Positions 52,833 through 63,498 of a stretch of DNA of 64,000 bases are shown here, piece after piece. The notes beneath the pieces were generated by a model. It had not been told where the DNA came from. It worked only from the letters and a program-made list of their open reading frames with translations, and did not search any database. The stretch spans positions 1-64,000 of the forward strand of contig KV919060.1 of assembly GCA_002049455.2 (NCBI GenBank), written 5' to 3'. Numbering within the stretch: the first letter of the stretch is position 1; the number at the start of each line of letters is the position of its first letter. A program made the translations under genes and the position numbers. The DNA comes from Porphyra umbilicalis. Taxonomy: Eukaryota; Rhodophyta; Bangiophyceae; Bangiales; Bangiaceae.

Positions 52833-53849
52833 TCACCCCGTGCCCGCGTCGGCGGCAGCCGCCGGCGCGCCCCCCGCCGCCGCCCGCCGCACCGCGCGCG
52901 CCGCCCGCACCGCCGCGCGGTCGGCCTTGCGCGCGCGCTTGGCCGCCGCCTCGGCGTCGCGCCGCGCCGCGCGGTCGCCACCGTCGCCGCTGCCATTGGG
53001 CGGCGGCCGCCGCGGGGGACTGCCGGGCGGCGCGGCGGCCGCCGCCGCCGCCGACGGTGCCGCCACGCCGTCGCCGGCTGCCGGCGGTCGGTCGGCGGCG
53101 GCCGGGCCGCCCGACGCCGCCGGCTCGCGCGCGTCACCGCCGGCGGCGGTGGGTGGCAGAGTGCCGCTAGCCGCCACACCCGTCGCCGCCGCCGCCTCGT
53201 CGCTGCCGGTGGCGGCGGCGGCGACGGCGTCGCGCTCCGCCCGCCGCATCGCGTCGAGTTGCGCCATGACCCGCCGCGCGCGGCGCTCGTCGGGGTCCTC
53301 GGCGGGCTCCCGCGTGCGCCGCCGCCGCCGCGGGCGCCGCTCTGGCCGGTCGTCGCCCCCCTCCCCCTCCGTGCCGCCCGGCGGCCCGCCGTCCCCATTG
53401 CCGGCACCGGCCGCCGCCGCCGCCGCTGCCGTGCCGCCCCCCCCCCCCCCCCCGAGCAAATCCATCTCAGCGGCCGTCCCGTCGTCATTCAACGGCCCCG
53501 GCCGGTACTCCTTGACGTGGTCAACGACCAGCGGGCGGCCGCCAATGGGGACCCCCCCCAGGTTGTCCACGGCCAAGACGCAGCTGCGCGCGTCGACGTA
53601 GCGCACCCACCCGTACCCCCGCCGCGCGCCCGTGGACGGGTCCCGCGCCAGCCGGATGGACGAGGCGGTGCCGACCTGCTCGAGCACCGCCACCACGTCG
53701 CCCTCGGTGGCGGCGGGCGGCAGGTTGCCGACGTAGACCCAGGGGGAGGCGTCAAACTCGGCGTGCCACGAGGAAGGCGGGTGGAAGGCGGCGCCGGAGC
53801 GGAGTTCGGCCTCATTGCGCCGCGCAATGGTATCTACGGTGGCGGGCAT
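52833..53849 (-). CDS. RBMX2/Snu17-like RNA-binding protein (RES complex of the spliceosome)
   Basis: 338 residues from MPATVDTIARRNEAELRSG at 53849. SWHAEFDASPWVYVGNLP leads into one RRM (about 36-112) with RNP2 WVYVGNL (37-43) and RNP1 RGYGWVRY (77-84), then VLAVDNLGGVPIGGRPLVVD and HVKEYRPG. The N-terminal NEAEL..SWHAEF lead-in and the VDHVxxYRP exit are specific to the Ist3/Snu17 and RBMX2 group, which with Bud13 and Pml1 forms the retention and splicing complex. The C-terminal 200 residues are a low-complexity Ala/Arg/Gly tail, longer than in yeast. No frame break is needed even through the G run near 53450. Divergent from the armadillo-like gene. Confidence 0.9.
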   Translation of the reverse strand: MPATVDTIARRNEAELRSGAAFHPPSSWHAEFDASPWVYVGNLPPAATEGDVVAVLEQVGTASSIRLARDPSTGARRGYGWVRYVDARSCVLAVDNLGGVPIGGRPLVVDHVKEYRPGPLNDDGTAAEMDLLGGGGGGGTAAAAAAAGAGNGDGGPPGGTEGEGGDDRPERRPRRRRRTREPAEDPDERRARRVMAQLDAMRRAERDAVAAAATGSDEAAAATGVAASGTLPPTAAGGDAREPAASGGPAAADRPPAAGDGVAAPSAAAAAAAPPGSPPRRPPPNGSGDGGDRAARRDAEAAAKRARKADRAAVRAARAVRRAAAGGAPAAAADAGTG

Positions 53850-54590
53850 GGCGGCCGGCGGTGTCGGGGGGGGTGGGGGGGGGGGGGGTTGAGGGCGATG
53901 GGCGCGTGCGAGGCCGGCCACGAGCGGCCGCCACAGCCAGCAACGGACGCCGCTTCGGCACACGAGTGCGTGGCAGGGACAGAGACACGACACGACGGGG
54001 ACGATCAGGCTCCCTCCATCTTGATCACCACTACGGAGGGGTGCTACCTCGAGCGTTTGTGCCCGATTCACTGTCCAGCGATGTACGTGCGTGTCATATG
54101 TTTCCCACAAGTCCACCTTACACGCACCCTCATTGAAGCCCTTTTCGGACGTCCACGCATGCACGCCTCGCTCCGCGGTCAGCGCGTGCCAGCATCCGCC
54201 AGCACCAACACCAATCGAAGCGGCGTCGGGTGCCCCGCAGTGTATGTATTCCGCACGCCCCCCCGCCCAAGTGCTGTAGGGCGGCCGTGCCGCCAGCCAC
54301 GCGCCCGCCCCCTACTATACCGGCGTCGCCGCCCCCGCCGCGCCTCGAGCGGTTGGCGGCTGCCGCCGCCACTGCCGCCATCGCCGCCGCCGGCTGCGGG
54401 CCGTCCGGTGGGACGGCGTCGGCACCACCCGAGCTCGTCGCCTCCACCCTTGTTGCGGCTACGGCGCTTGACCGCGGCGGCCGCTCTGGGCGCCCCCCCC
54501 CCCTGCGCGCGCGACCCGCTTTTTCTCTTTCCAACACTTGCTCTGTGCCGCGTCCTTCCCCCCCCCCCCCCCACTCCCCCGCCAACCACC
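53850..54590. other. Divergent intergenic region
   Basis: 741 bp between two start codons, with G- and C-rich runs near each start. No gene seen. Confidence 0.5.
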
Positions 54591-55504
54591 ATGCCCGCCC
54601 CGCGGCCGTCGGCGCGCCCCCCCCCCCCCTCCCCCCCCCCCCCAGCCGCTTCTCCCTCGCGGGCCTCTCCCCCTCCGCGTCCACGGTGCTGCCCGCCGAG
54701 CAGGTGGCGGCGCTCCTCGACACGCCCGCCCTCATGGACGACCTCGACGCGCTCTACCCGCGCCTCTTCACGCGGGGGCCCGCCGCCGCGGCCATTGCCG
54801 CGGCGGCCACGGGGGGGGGGGGGGGCGCCGCCGCGCCGCTCTACCCCGTGCCCGCCGCGTATGGGGGGGGGGGGGGGGGGGGGGGGGCCGCGCCGTCGGC
54901 GGGGGGGTGGGTGCCACCCCCGGGGGGCTCTACCCGGTGCGCCCCGACCCGCCGGGGGGGGGGGGGCGCTCTACCCGCCGGCCGCCGGCGGGTGGGCGGC
55001 GCCGGCGCCGGCAGCGGCGCCGGCGCCGGCGGCGCCGGCGGCGGCCCCGCGTGGGGGGGGGGGGGGGGCACCCCGCCGCCGCCTCCGTCGCCGGCGCCGG
55101 CGCCGGCGCGGGCGCCGCCGCGGCGCACGCCCCGCCGCGCCGCGCGGCCGTCGGCGGCTGCTGCGTCTGCCGCGCCCGCCGGCGGCGCGCCGCCCGGCCG
55201 CCGCGTCACGCGGTCGGCGGCGGCTGGGGCGCCGCCGCCGCTGCCGCCGCCGCGGGCGTCGCCCCCGCCGCCCCCCGCGTCGCCGGCGGCGGTCGAGACG
55301 CCGCGGCGGATGACGCGGGCGGCGACGGCAGCGGCGGCGGCGGCGGCCGCTGCCGCCGCCGCCGCCACCGCCTCCCGGCCCCCGCCGCCGCCATTGCCCG
55401 TGGTGGATTTTGGCACCGACGGGAGTGGCGGGAGTGGGGAGACGAGCGACGGTGGCACCGCCGAGGACGGGGGCGGGCGCGGGGGGGGCGGGCGCGCCGA
55501 CGGA

Positions 55505-55554
<50 letters not shown>

Positions 55555-57155
55555 AACGCCAGCGGCCGACACCCCGCCGCCGCCGCCGGGGCGGCGGCGT
55601 GGCCTTCCCCCTCCCCCCCCCCCACTAGCCCCGGCGGCGGCGGCGGCGCCCTCACCCAAGCCGCCGTCGACGCGTTGCTCGCCCCCCCGGGGCGTCCCCC
55701 CCCGCCCTCCTCGCCGCCCTGGTGCGGGCGCTCCCCCACACCCCCCCCCCCCCCACGCGCCCACGACGGCCGCGCTGCGCGCGCTCGCGCGCGCGACCGC
55801 GTCGCCTGCCGGTGGCGGCCGCCGCGCCGCCGCGCGGGTGCCCGGGGGGTGGCCGCCCTCGGCGCCGCGGCGGTGGCGGGGCACGGCGGCGCCCTGTCGG
55901 CGCTCCGCAACGTGCTGCCGGGGGGGGTTTCCCGGTCCGAGCGCGCGCCGCTGCACGCGGCGGCGGGACGCGACGGCGGCGGCGCCGCTGCCGCCGCCGC
56001 CGCCGCCGGGGGGGGGCCGACGCTCGTCGCCAAACTCTGTCGGGAGGCGGCCGCCGTAGCGACGGCCGCGGACCGCCACGCGCCCGTGCGGGTGGCGGTG
56101 CTCGGCTGGGTCGGCCACAAGGACGCGGCGGCGGCGCGGGCGGTCGTTGCGGCGGGGGGCCTCGAGGCCTTGTGGGGGGCCATTGCGGCAGACGGGGGGG
56201 ACGCCGGCGGCGGCGGCGGCGGCAGCGGCAGCAGCGGCGGTGGCCACACCGCCCGCACCGCCGCCGAAGCGGTCAAGGCGCTCGCGCGGCTCGCCGGACC
56301 GCCCGCCGGCGGCGTGCGGGCGGCGGTCGGCGACCGCGGCGGGCTGCCCGTGCTGCTAACCGCCGCGGCGGCGGCGGGCCGCCGCGGCGACGCCCGCCGC
56401 GCGGCGGCGCTGTGCGCGCTCGTCGCCACCTGCGTCGACGGCGTCGACGGCAATGCGCGGCGGCTCGGGCGGCGGGACGGGCGGGACGCGGCGCTGGCCG
56501 CCCTTGAGGCGGTCGTCGAGGGGGACGCCCGCGACGCTGACGGCGTCGTGGCCGCCCTCGACGTGTGGGCGGTCGCGGCGAGGGGGGGGGGGGGGGGGGG
56601 GGGACGCCCCCGCCCCCCCGCCGCCGCCGCTGCTGCCGTTGGATGTGGCCGCGCGGGCGGCGGCGGCCATCATCCGCGCGGCTTCCCCCCCCGCGGCGGC
56701 GGCGCGTCGCCCGTCCTGACGGGTGCGGCGCTCGCCGCCGCCGCCGCCACGGCCCGCACGGGCCGGCCCGCCGCCTTGGCGGTCGCCGAGGCGGGCGTCG
56801 GCGGCGTGGCCGCCGCCGCCCTCACCGCCGCGGCGGCCGCCGAGCCCGTCGACGCGGCCGCCGTTGCGGCCGCCGCCGACGCGCTCGTGGCGGTGGCGGG
56901 CGGCCACCCGGCGGCCGTCGCCGAGGTGCTCGCGGGGGACGATGAGGATGGGGTGGCGGCGGCGGTGGTGGCCGCGCTCTCGGCCGTCGGGCGGCGGCAC
57001 CGGCGGGCGGCCGCCGCCGCGGCAGCGGCGCTCGCGACGCTCGCGGGGGGGGGGGGGCGGCCGTGCCACCGGCGGCCGCCGCCGCGCTCGGCGCGCCCGC
57101 GCACGCGGCGGTGGCGCTCGCGCTACTCGCCGCCGCCGCCGACGGGGACGCGGCG

Positions 57156-57226
<71 letters not shown>

Positions 57227-57951
57227 GGCGGCCGCCGACGCGGCGGCCGCCGCCGACCGCGTCGACGCGGCCGGGGCGGCGGCGACCGCTGCGGCTGGCG
57301 CGCTCGCCGCCCTCGGGGCGCTCACCCCCCCCTCCCCCCCGTGGCCATCACGGCGGTTGCAACGGCAACGGCGCGGCTGCCCGCCGAGCGGGGCCTCGCG
57401 GCCGCCGCCGTGGCGGTCGTCGGCTCCATGGCGGCGGCGCTGCGCCACCCGTCGGCGGCGGTGCGGCGCGGGGCGGCGGCGGCGGCGGGGCCGCTGCTCG
57501 CGGGGGGGCTCGACGTGGTGCTCGCCGTCCTCGGCGGCTGGGCCGTGGATGGCGAGGTGGCGGCAGCGGCGGCGGCGGCGCTCGCCACGATTGTGGCGGT
57601 GGGGGGGGGGGGGAGGCGGGCCGCCGCCTCGCCCGCGGGTGGGGGGCGAGCGGCTTTGCGGGGCCGGGGGGGGGGGGGGGGGTGCACCCACGGTGGGGGC
57701 GGCCACTGCCGACGGCGGCGGCGGTGGCGGCGGCCCGCCGCCGCCGTCGACGTCTGCCGACGGTGGTGAGGCGGGCGTGGACCCCCTCACCGCCGCCCTC
57801 GGCATCCACCCCGGCCGGCCGGATGTGGTGCTCCCCGCCTGCGCCGCGCTCGGCGGCATCGTCGCGGGCGTCGGGCCGCTCAAGGCGCTCGTCGCCAACA
57901 GCGGCGCGGCAGGGGTGCTCCTCACCGTCTGGCGCGCGGCGGCGGCGGCCG

Positions 57952-57994
<43 letters not shown>

Positions 57995-59679
57995 TGGCGG
58001 CGGGGCGGTGCGGCACGCGGTGCTGTCGGTGGTCGCGACGCTCGCACTCGGCTGCGCGCCGTTTGTCGACGACTGGACGCTCGCCGGCGGGATGGGCGTC
58101 CTCGTCGAAGCGCTCGACGCGGCCGTTGCCGACGCAGACGCGGGGGTCGGCTGCCGGAACGGGGACGGCACCCCCGCCCACGCGGGCGACGCCGTCGGCG
58201 GGCGCCCCCCCGACCCGCGGGCGCCGCCGCTGGTGCTGGCAGCGACCGCCGGCACGGCGCTCGCCAACGCCATGCGGGCGCACCGGCTCGCGCGCGCGCG
58301 CGCCGTCGACGCGGGCGTCATCCCCGCGGCCATTGCCGCGCTGACGACGGCGGCGGACATTGCGGCCGACGGGGCGACGCCCCCCGCCACCGTTGCCGAC
58401 GCGGCGGCGGCGGTGGAGGGCGCCGCCTCGGCGCTCGGCGTCACCGTGTGGCGCGACGGGCGGCTGCAGGCCGACGCGGCGGCGGGGGGCGGCGTGGCCG
58501 CCTTGCTGTCCGCCCTCTCCGCCGTCGGCGGCGCGCGCGACGCGGCGGCGGCGGTGGTGTTTGCGCTCGGCGCCGCAACGGCGGGCGCCGAGGGGCCCCG
58601 CCGCCGCGCCGAAGTGCGCGGCGCCGCCGCTGCGGTGCGCGCGGCGGTGGCCGCCCACCCGGCGGATGCGCTGATGGGGCGCTACGGGGCGGCGGCGTTG
58701 GCGGCGCTTGCGGGGCGCGGGGAGGGGGGGGGGGCGGGGGGGGGCGAGGGGGACGACGCTGCCGAGGATGGGGATGGGGACGGCAGCGACGGACCCGCCG
58801 ACGACGTTTGCTCGAGCCGCTCAGCCGACCTGTGGCCGACCCGCCGGCCGGGCACCGACGCCCGCGGCGGCGGCCACCGGCGCACCGCGTCGACGGGCCC
58901 GCGCGGCGCGGGCAGCCCCGACGGGGCGTCCCCCGACCGCCGCGCCGCCGCCGCCGCCTCGGCGGCGGCGGCCGAGGCAGACGGGGCGGCGCCGGGCGCC
59001 GCGGCGGCGGCGGCGCCCCGCTGGCGCCTCGTCGACGCGGCGGGGCGGATGGTGCGGGCGGTGGCGACGGCGACGGGGCTCGACGCGCCGGCGCCGGCGG
59101 CGGTGGGGGGGGGGGAGCCCCCCGCCGACGCGCCCGCCCCCCGCGGGTCGCCGCCCCCGCTGTCGCCGTCGCCGCCGCCGCCCGGCGCTGCGGGTGCCGC
59201 CGCCGCCGCCGCCGCAACGCCCGCTGCATCGGCCGACGGCGGCGCCGTCGCACCCCCGTGGCGGCGCCTCGGCACGCTCCGCCGCCGCGGTGGCGGGTCG
59301 CCCGCCGCCGCCGGCGGGCGCGTGGCCTCCCCGCCGCCGCCGGCACGTGCCGACAGCGGCGGCGGCGGCGGCGGCGGCTCGGGCTCCCTCCAGCGCCTCG
59401 CGTCGGTGCCCGCCCCGCGGGCATTGCATCGGTCGCCGCCCCCCGGGCCGCGACGGGCAGCGGCGGCGGCAGCGGCGGCGGCGGCGGCGGGCCGGCCGAA
59501 GAGCCGCTGTCGCCCGACGTGGTGGCCAAGATGGCGGCCCTGCGCGTATCGTCGGCGCGGGAGCGGGTGGCGGCGCGCGCAGAGGCGGACGCGCTCCTCG
59601 CGTCGGTCGCCGCAGAGGTGGAGGCGGAGCGCCGCCACCGGGGGGAGGGGGGGCGGGGGGGGGGAAGCCGCGCGTGTAG
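54591..59679 (+). CDS. Giant low-complexity protein with armadillo-like repeats
   Basis: About 1700 codons from the ATG at 54591 (context CCACCATG) to a stop at 59679. No single frame is open throughout; the Ala/Gly-rich coding frame changes repeatedly, at C or G runs (about 54616-54643, 54811-54825, 54866-54886, 54953-54966, 55057-55068, 56582-56602, 57047-57057, 57601-57612, 57665-57681). Ordered parts include VLPAEQVAALLDTPALMDDL near the start and many degenerate helical repeats from about 56000 to 58700 such as ARAVVAAGGLEALWGAIA and TAAEAVKALARLAG, GGLPVLLTAA, LGWVGHKDAAAARAV and LKALVANSGAAGVLLTV, typical of armadillo or importin-like solenoids. A charged helix near the end (ALRVSSARERVAARAEADAL) may be a coiled coil. 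Partner and role unknown. T12 at 59758-59769 follows the stop. Confidence 0.55.
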
Positions 59680-61763
59680 GGCGCCGGGGGAGGGTGGGGG
59701 CTCTTGTAGTTCCGCGGGTGGGGGGGGGGGGGGGACGGTGCTGGTTCCTTCTTCCTATTTTTTTTTTTGGACCGCACGGCGGCACCGTGGACGTGGCGCA
59801 GCCGCCTGGTGTGTGCCGGTGGCCGACGGCTGGCACCCCGGCGGTGCCCGCCGTTGGCGGCTGCGCCGCCGCGGCAGCGTCTGGCGCGCCGCGCCGCATG
59901 GGCGGCGTGTCCGCGTCGAGCGCGCCCGCCAACTCAATCGGCGAGCCGCCCGCGGCGGGCGGGCGGGTCCCCGGACGCCGCGTCCGTGCGACGCCAACGC
60001 GTCGACGGGCGCCGCGGGGTGCCCGTGTGGCCCCAGCGGGGGTCCGGGCAGCCCCGCCGCCGTTCCCCGCGCCGACCGTGGCGCGCGCGTCCGTGCGGGC
60101 GCCGCCGCGAATCGAGGGTGGGCGGTGCCCGCCAGCAACATGGTCACGTGCCGCACGCCTGGGCCGCCGGGGGGCTCCCCCGACGGCCGGTGGTTTGAGC
60201 CCGGGTACCTGCCGTCGGCCGCCGAGACGCCGCGTCGCATTGCCACGGACAGCGGCGGGCCGTTTCCCACGGGCGGCGGGACGGGGGCGGTGCGCCCAAA
60301 CGTTGTGTTTGGGTCGGTCTGGGCGGCATGCCACTGAGCGCTGGCCGCTGTAGCGTTCCACGAGTGGTGCGCGGGGCTGCGACAAGCGGCAGCCGCCGGG
60401 GGCGCGGGGCAGCGGTGACGCGCGGGGGTGACCCGGAGGGCCCCAAAGGATGCTGTTTGGCCTCTCAATGCCCGAGTCGGTACCGTTTGCGGCGGCCGTG
60501 CCGCTCACGCAGGCCGCGTCGGCACGCGCCACACAGGCGCCGCGCGTCGACGAGACGTCCCCGCGGCTGCTTCTTTTCGCAACGACGGACGCGGACTCCC
60601 GCCGGGCGGGCGTCGCAGCGTTGGGGGCGGGGCGCCACCATCGTCGAGCCATGGTGCGACCGGCGGGCGGGCGGGCCTGCCGGCCGGTCGGCCGAGCAAT
60701 GGCGTCGGTACAGCGCCGCTCTCGTAGGGCAGGCATCAGAGGGGGACTGGATCCCTGGCGTGCAGACAACAAGGTCGCCGTGTGCCGACGGCGCTTCGTG
60801 GCCGGGCGATTCCGTTGGACTTGCAACATCCGAAAGGGCCTTTCGTAATTATACACTCGACTAGATTTGCGACGCTGGAATGGGTCGAACGGGACGTGGT
60901 TTCGACACCGACGACAGCTGACCCCGACCATGACGTTGAAAGGCTGGGTCCCGATCATGCTCGCCTGGCGCGGGGGCTTTTGTACACAGTGTCACAATGC
61001 AGTAGCCCAAGTCTCTGCCTGTGACACGTGCGCGTATTTTGTTTGCGTCGTCCGCCAAAATCAACATACGGCATCGTCATCGGCGCCGCGGATAGCATGG
61101 GACGTGTACGTATCACCCATGGATGTCATCAATGCCGAGGGAGTACCAATGAGGGGCTGAGCGCCGCCGGCTCCCCCGTGGTGGTGTGGCGCCATCATGG
61201 CGATGATCATTCCCGAGAGTTTCTCCCAGCGTGGCGCCCGTAGCGCTCGCGCGTGCGAGCGTAGGCACCTTGACGGCGCCCGCGCGACGAGTGCACCCAT
61301 GCGTAGGCGTGCGCTACTCGCGTCGGGCCACCCCCCGGCCGGTCCTTGTGCCCGATAATGGGGCGGCGCCAAAGCCGGCCGTGACGCCCGTCCGTGATGG
61401 CCACCTGCTACCTCCTCTACCCGACTACGACAGCGAGCGGGCGTGCGCGCCGTGCGCACGTGGCCGGAAGGCGCCGGCGCCCCAGCCGGTGCCCTTGCGA
61501 GGCCCACCCGCGTGGTGTGCGCCGCGCTCGGCAGCACGCCCTCTGCGGTAGGGCAGCCGCCAGTCGGGGCAGACTGCTTTGGAGGACGGCCGACGCAGCG
61601 CGCCTCGCCGCCGCTGCCAGCCGTGAGTACAAAAGGGGACCCTGCCACGCGCGCGCAGTCAGCCCGGCTGCCCCGTCTGCCGGCACACCGTCGACCTGAC
61701 CGCCGACCCCCCCAATACCGCTCCCCCCCGCCCCCCCCCTGTCCTCCTTCGACGTTGGTCACG
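59680..61763. other. Intergenic region
   Basis: 2.1 kb without a supported gene. It holds the T12 tract at 59758-59769 and GC-rich frames on both strands that lack motifs; GC drops around 60840-61100. Confidence 0.45.
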
Positions 61764-62969
61764 ATGGCGTTCTCCCGCCGCTCCCGCCTCCTGCGCGCCG
61801 TTGCGGCGGCGGCCACCACCCTGGCGCTCGCCGTGCGCCCCGCGGCCGCCATTGTCGCCGCCGACAATACCAACTGCCGGCTCGACTTTGGGGGCGTGAC
61901 GCGCACGTACGGCCACTGCGCGACGCTCGCGCACGAGCCGACGGCGGAGATTAAGCTCTTTTGGGCGGTCAATGGCACGATGATTTCCGTCGCGTGGACG
62001 TCCGCCTCGACCGGCTGGTCGGCCTTTGCGCTCGCCGGCGACCAGATGCGCATGGTCGCCACGCCCCCCGTCTTGGCCGTCATTGGCTACTCGACCGCCG
62101 CCGCGCCGACCGAGGCGGCCGCCGCCGTGTACGCGCTCACCGGCAAGACGTCGGGGGCGGTGCAGCCGATCAGCGCCGCCGCGGCGGCCGCCGCCGGCTA
62201 CCTCAACGTCGAGGCGGTGCGGGATGGGGCGACCAAGCGGCTCGCCGTCTCGTACGACCGCGTGCGGTGCGTCGCCCCGACCGTCCTCGACACGACCAAC
62301 AATGTGTTGTGGGCGGCGGGGCCGCCGCCGCCGTCGGGGACCGCCCTCGCGCACCACGGGCGCAAGCACATGTCGACGGGGATGGACTTTGCGGTCGTTG
62401 AAAAGGAGTTGCTGTCGACGCAGCCGTGCCGCGCGCCGCCGCCGCCGCCGGCAGCGCCCGTCAGCCCCGCCCCGCCGGCGCCGACCGCCGGCGCCCCGGC
62501 GCCCGCGCCGCCCGCCGCGCCGACGGGCGCGCCCGGAACGCCGCCGCCCGCGCCGAGCGCGGTGCCGACGGCGGCGCCGACGGCGCCGAGCGGGCCCGGC
62601 GCAACGCCCACACGCCGCCCCCCGCCGCCGCCGCCAGCGTGCGTGCCGGCTGTTGCGCCCCCGCCGACGCGGCCGCCGACGCCGCGACCGTGCGCGTCGG
62701 GTGGGGCGTCCCCGGCGCCGCGGCCGCGGTCGCCGCCGCGCACCAGTGGTGGGGCGGGCGCCGAGCCGGTGACGGCGCTGCCACTGGCCGCGGCGCCGGC
62801 GACGCCGCCTCGTGGCGGCGGCGACGCGGGTGTGTGTGCCAAGGACCACATGCAATGCGGGGCGCCGGCGCGTGACATGGCCCAAGTGCCCTGCTGCAGC
62901 GATGAGTACTATTGCAAGGAGGCCAACGAGTGGCACTGGTATTGCGCTTTGAAAGCGTACGAGATGTGA
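61764..62969 (+). CDS. Secreted DOMON-domain protein with a CBM1-like C-terminal module
   Basis: 401 residues from MAFSRRSRLLRAVAAAATTL at 61764; a hydrophobic core after the basic start and AAA-I suggest a signal peptide cut near residue 29. Residues ~35-190 fit a DOMON beta-sandwich: CRLDFGGVTRTYGHC, then IKLFWAVNGTMISVAWTSAS, TGWSAFALAGDQMRM and VLAVIGYST. Such domains bind haem or sugars. A Pro/Ala linker (about 215-355) leads to a tail with the Cys spacing of a CBM1-like module: CAKDHMQCGAP, VPCCSDEYYCKEAN, WHWYC. Porphyra has a known polysaccharide-binding protein made of CBM1-like repeats, so a cell-wall or extracellular-matrix role is plausible. Ligand unknown. A T-rich stretch (63047-63068) follows the stop. 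Confidence 0.65.
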   Translation: MAFSRRSRLLRAVAAAATTLALAVRPAAAIVAADNTNCRLDFGGVTRTYGHCATLAHEPTAEIKLFWAVNGTMISVAWTSASTGWSAFALAGDQMRMVATPPVLAVIGYSTAAAPTEAAAAVYALTGKTSGAVQPISAAAAAAAGYLNVEAVRDGATKRLAVSYDRVRCVAPTVLDTTNNVLWAAGPPPPSGTALAHHGRKHMSTGMDFAVVEKELLSTQPCRAPPPPPAAPVSPAPPAPTAGAPAPAPPAAPTGAPGTPPPAPSAVPTAAPTAPSGPGATPTRRPPPPPPACVPAVAPPPTRPPTPRPCASGGASPAPRPRSPPRTSGGAGAEPVTALPLAAAPATPPRGGGDAGVCAKDHMQCGAPARDMAQVPCCSDEYYCKEANEWHWYCALKAYEM

Positions 62970-63498
62970 GGGGGCGGGTGTCCGTGTTGCTAGCGTGCGG
63001 CTGCGGTGGGGGGGCAAACGTCCAAACGGAGCGCGTAGAAAAACGGTTTGTTTTTTTGTTTTTGTTTCCCCGCCGCGTCCACCACGGGCTCAAGCGCACC
63101 GTCACAGTGCTTGCATCTCTGACGACGTGCCGATGCCTTGACCTTCCGAGAGCGGGCAGGTGTGCATGCGGTGATGGGCCGCTGGGGGAGCAGACACACT
63201 TGCAAGAGTGCGTGACCTTGGCACTCTTCCCATCCACCTCGAACCCCCGACAGACTCACAACCTACATCCAAGCCTCGAGCGAGCCAGTCACGGTCACGT
63301 GCCATGGCCCCCGCGCGTACACGTGAGGCACGCCGAGGTGAAACTCACGGCACGTATGCTGGTCGTGCGGCCGTCGACGGCGGGAAGCGTCGGCCGGGTA
63401 CCCTTGCAACACGCCGAGGCTCGGGGTCCCGTGGCGCTGGCATCCTTGCCGAGCGGCAGTCGACCCCCAAAAAAACACGTTGTTGCTTGCGTCCAGTC
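62970..63498. other. Intergenic region
   Basis: T-rich stretch at 63047-63068 downstream of the DOMON gene; no gene seen. Confidence 0.45.

Noticed and set aside
52482..55313. Plus-strand frame of 943 residues across the RBMX2-like gene
   Set aside because: It is the reverse-complement shadow of a well-supported RRM gene and a compositional frame beyond it.
58682..60958. 758-residue minus-strand frame
   Set aside because: Pro/Arg/Ala composition arising opposite the armadillo-like gene, with no recognisable domain.
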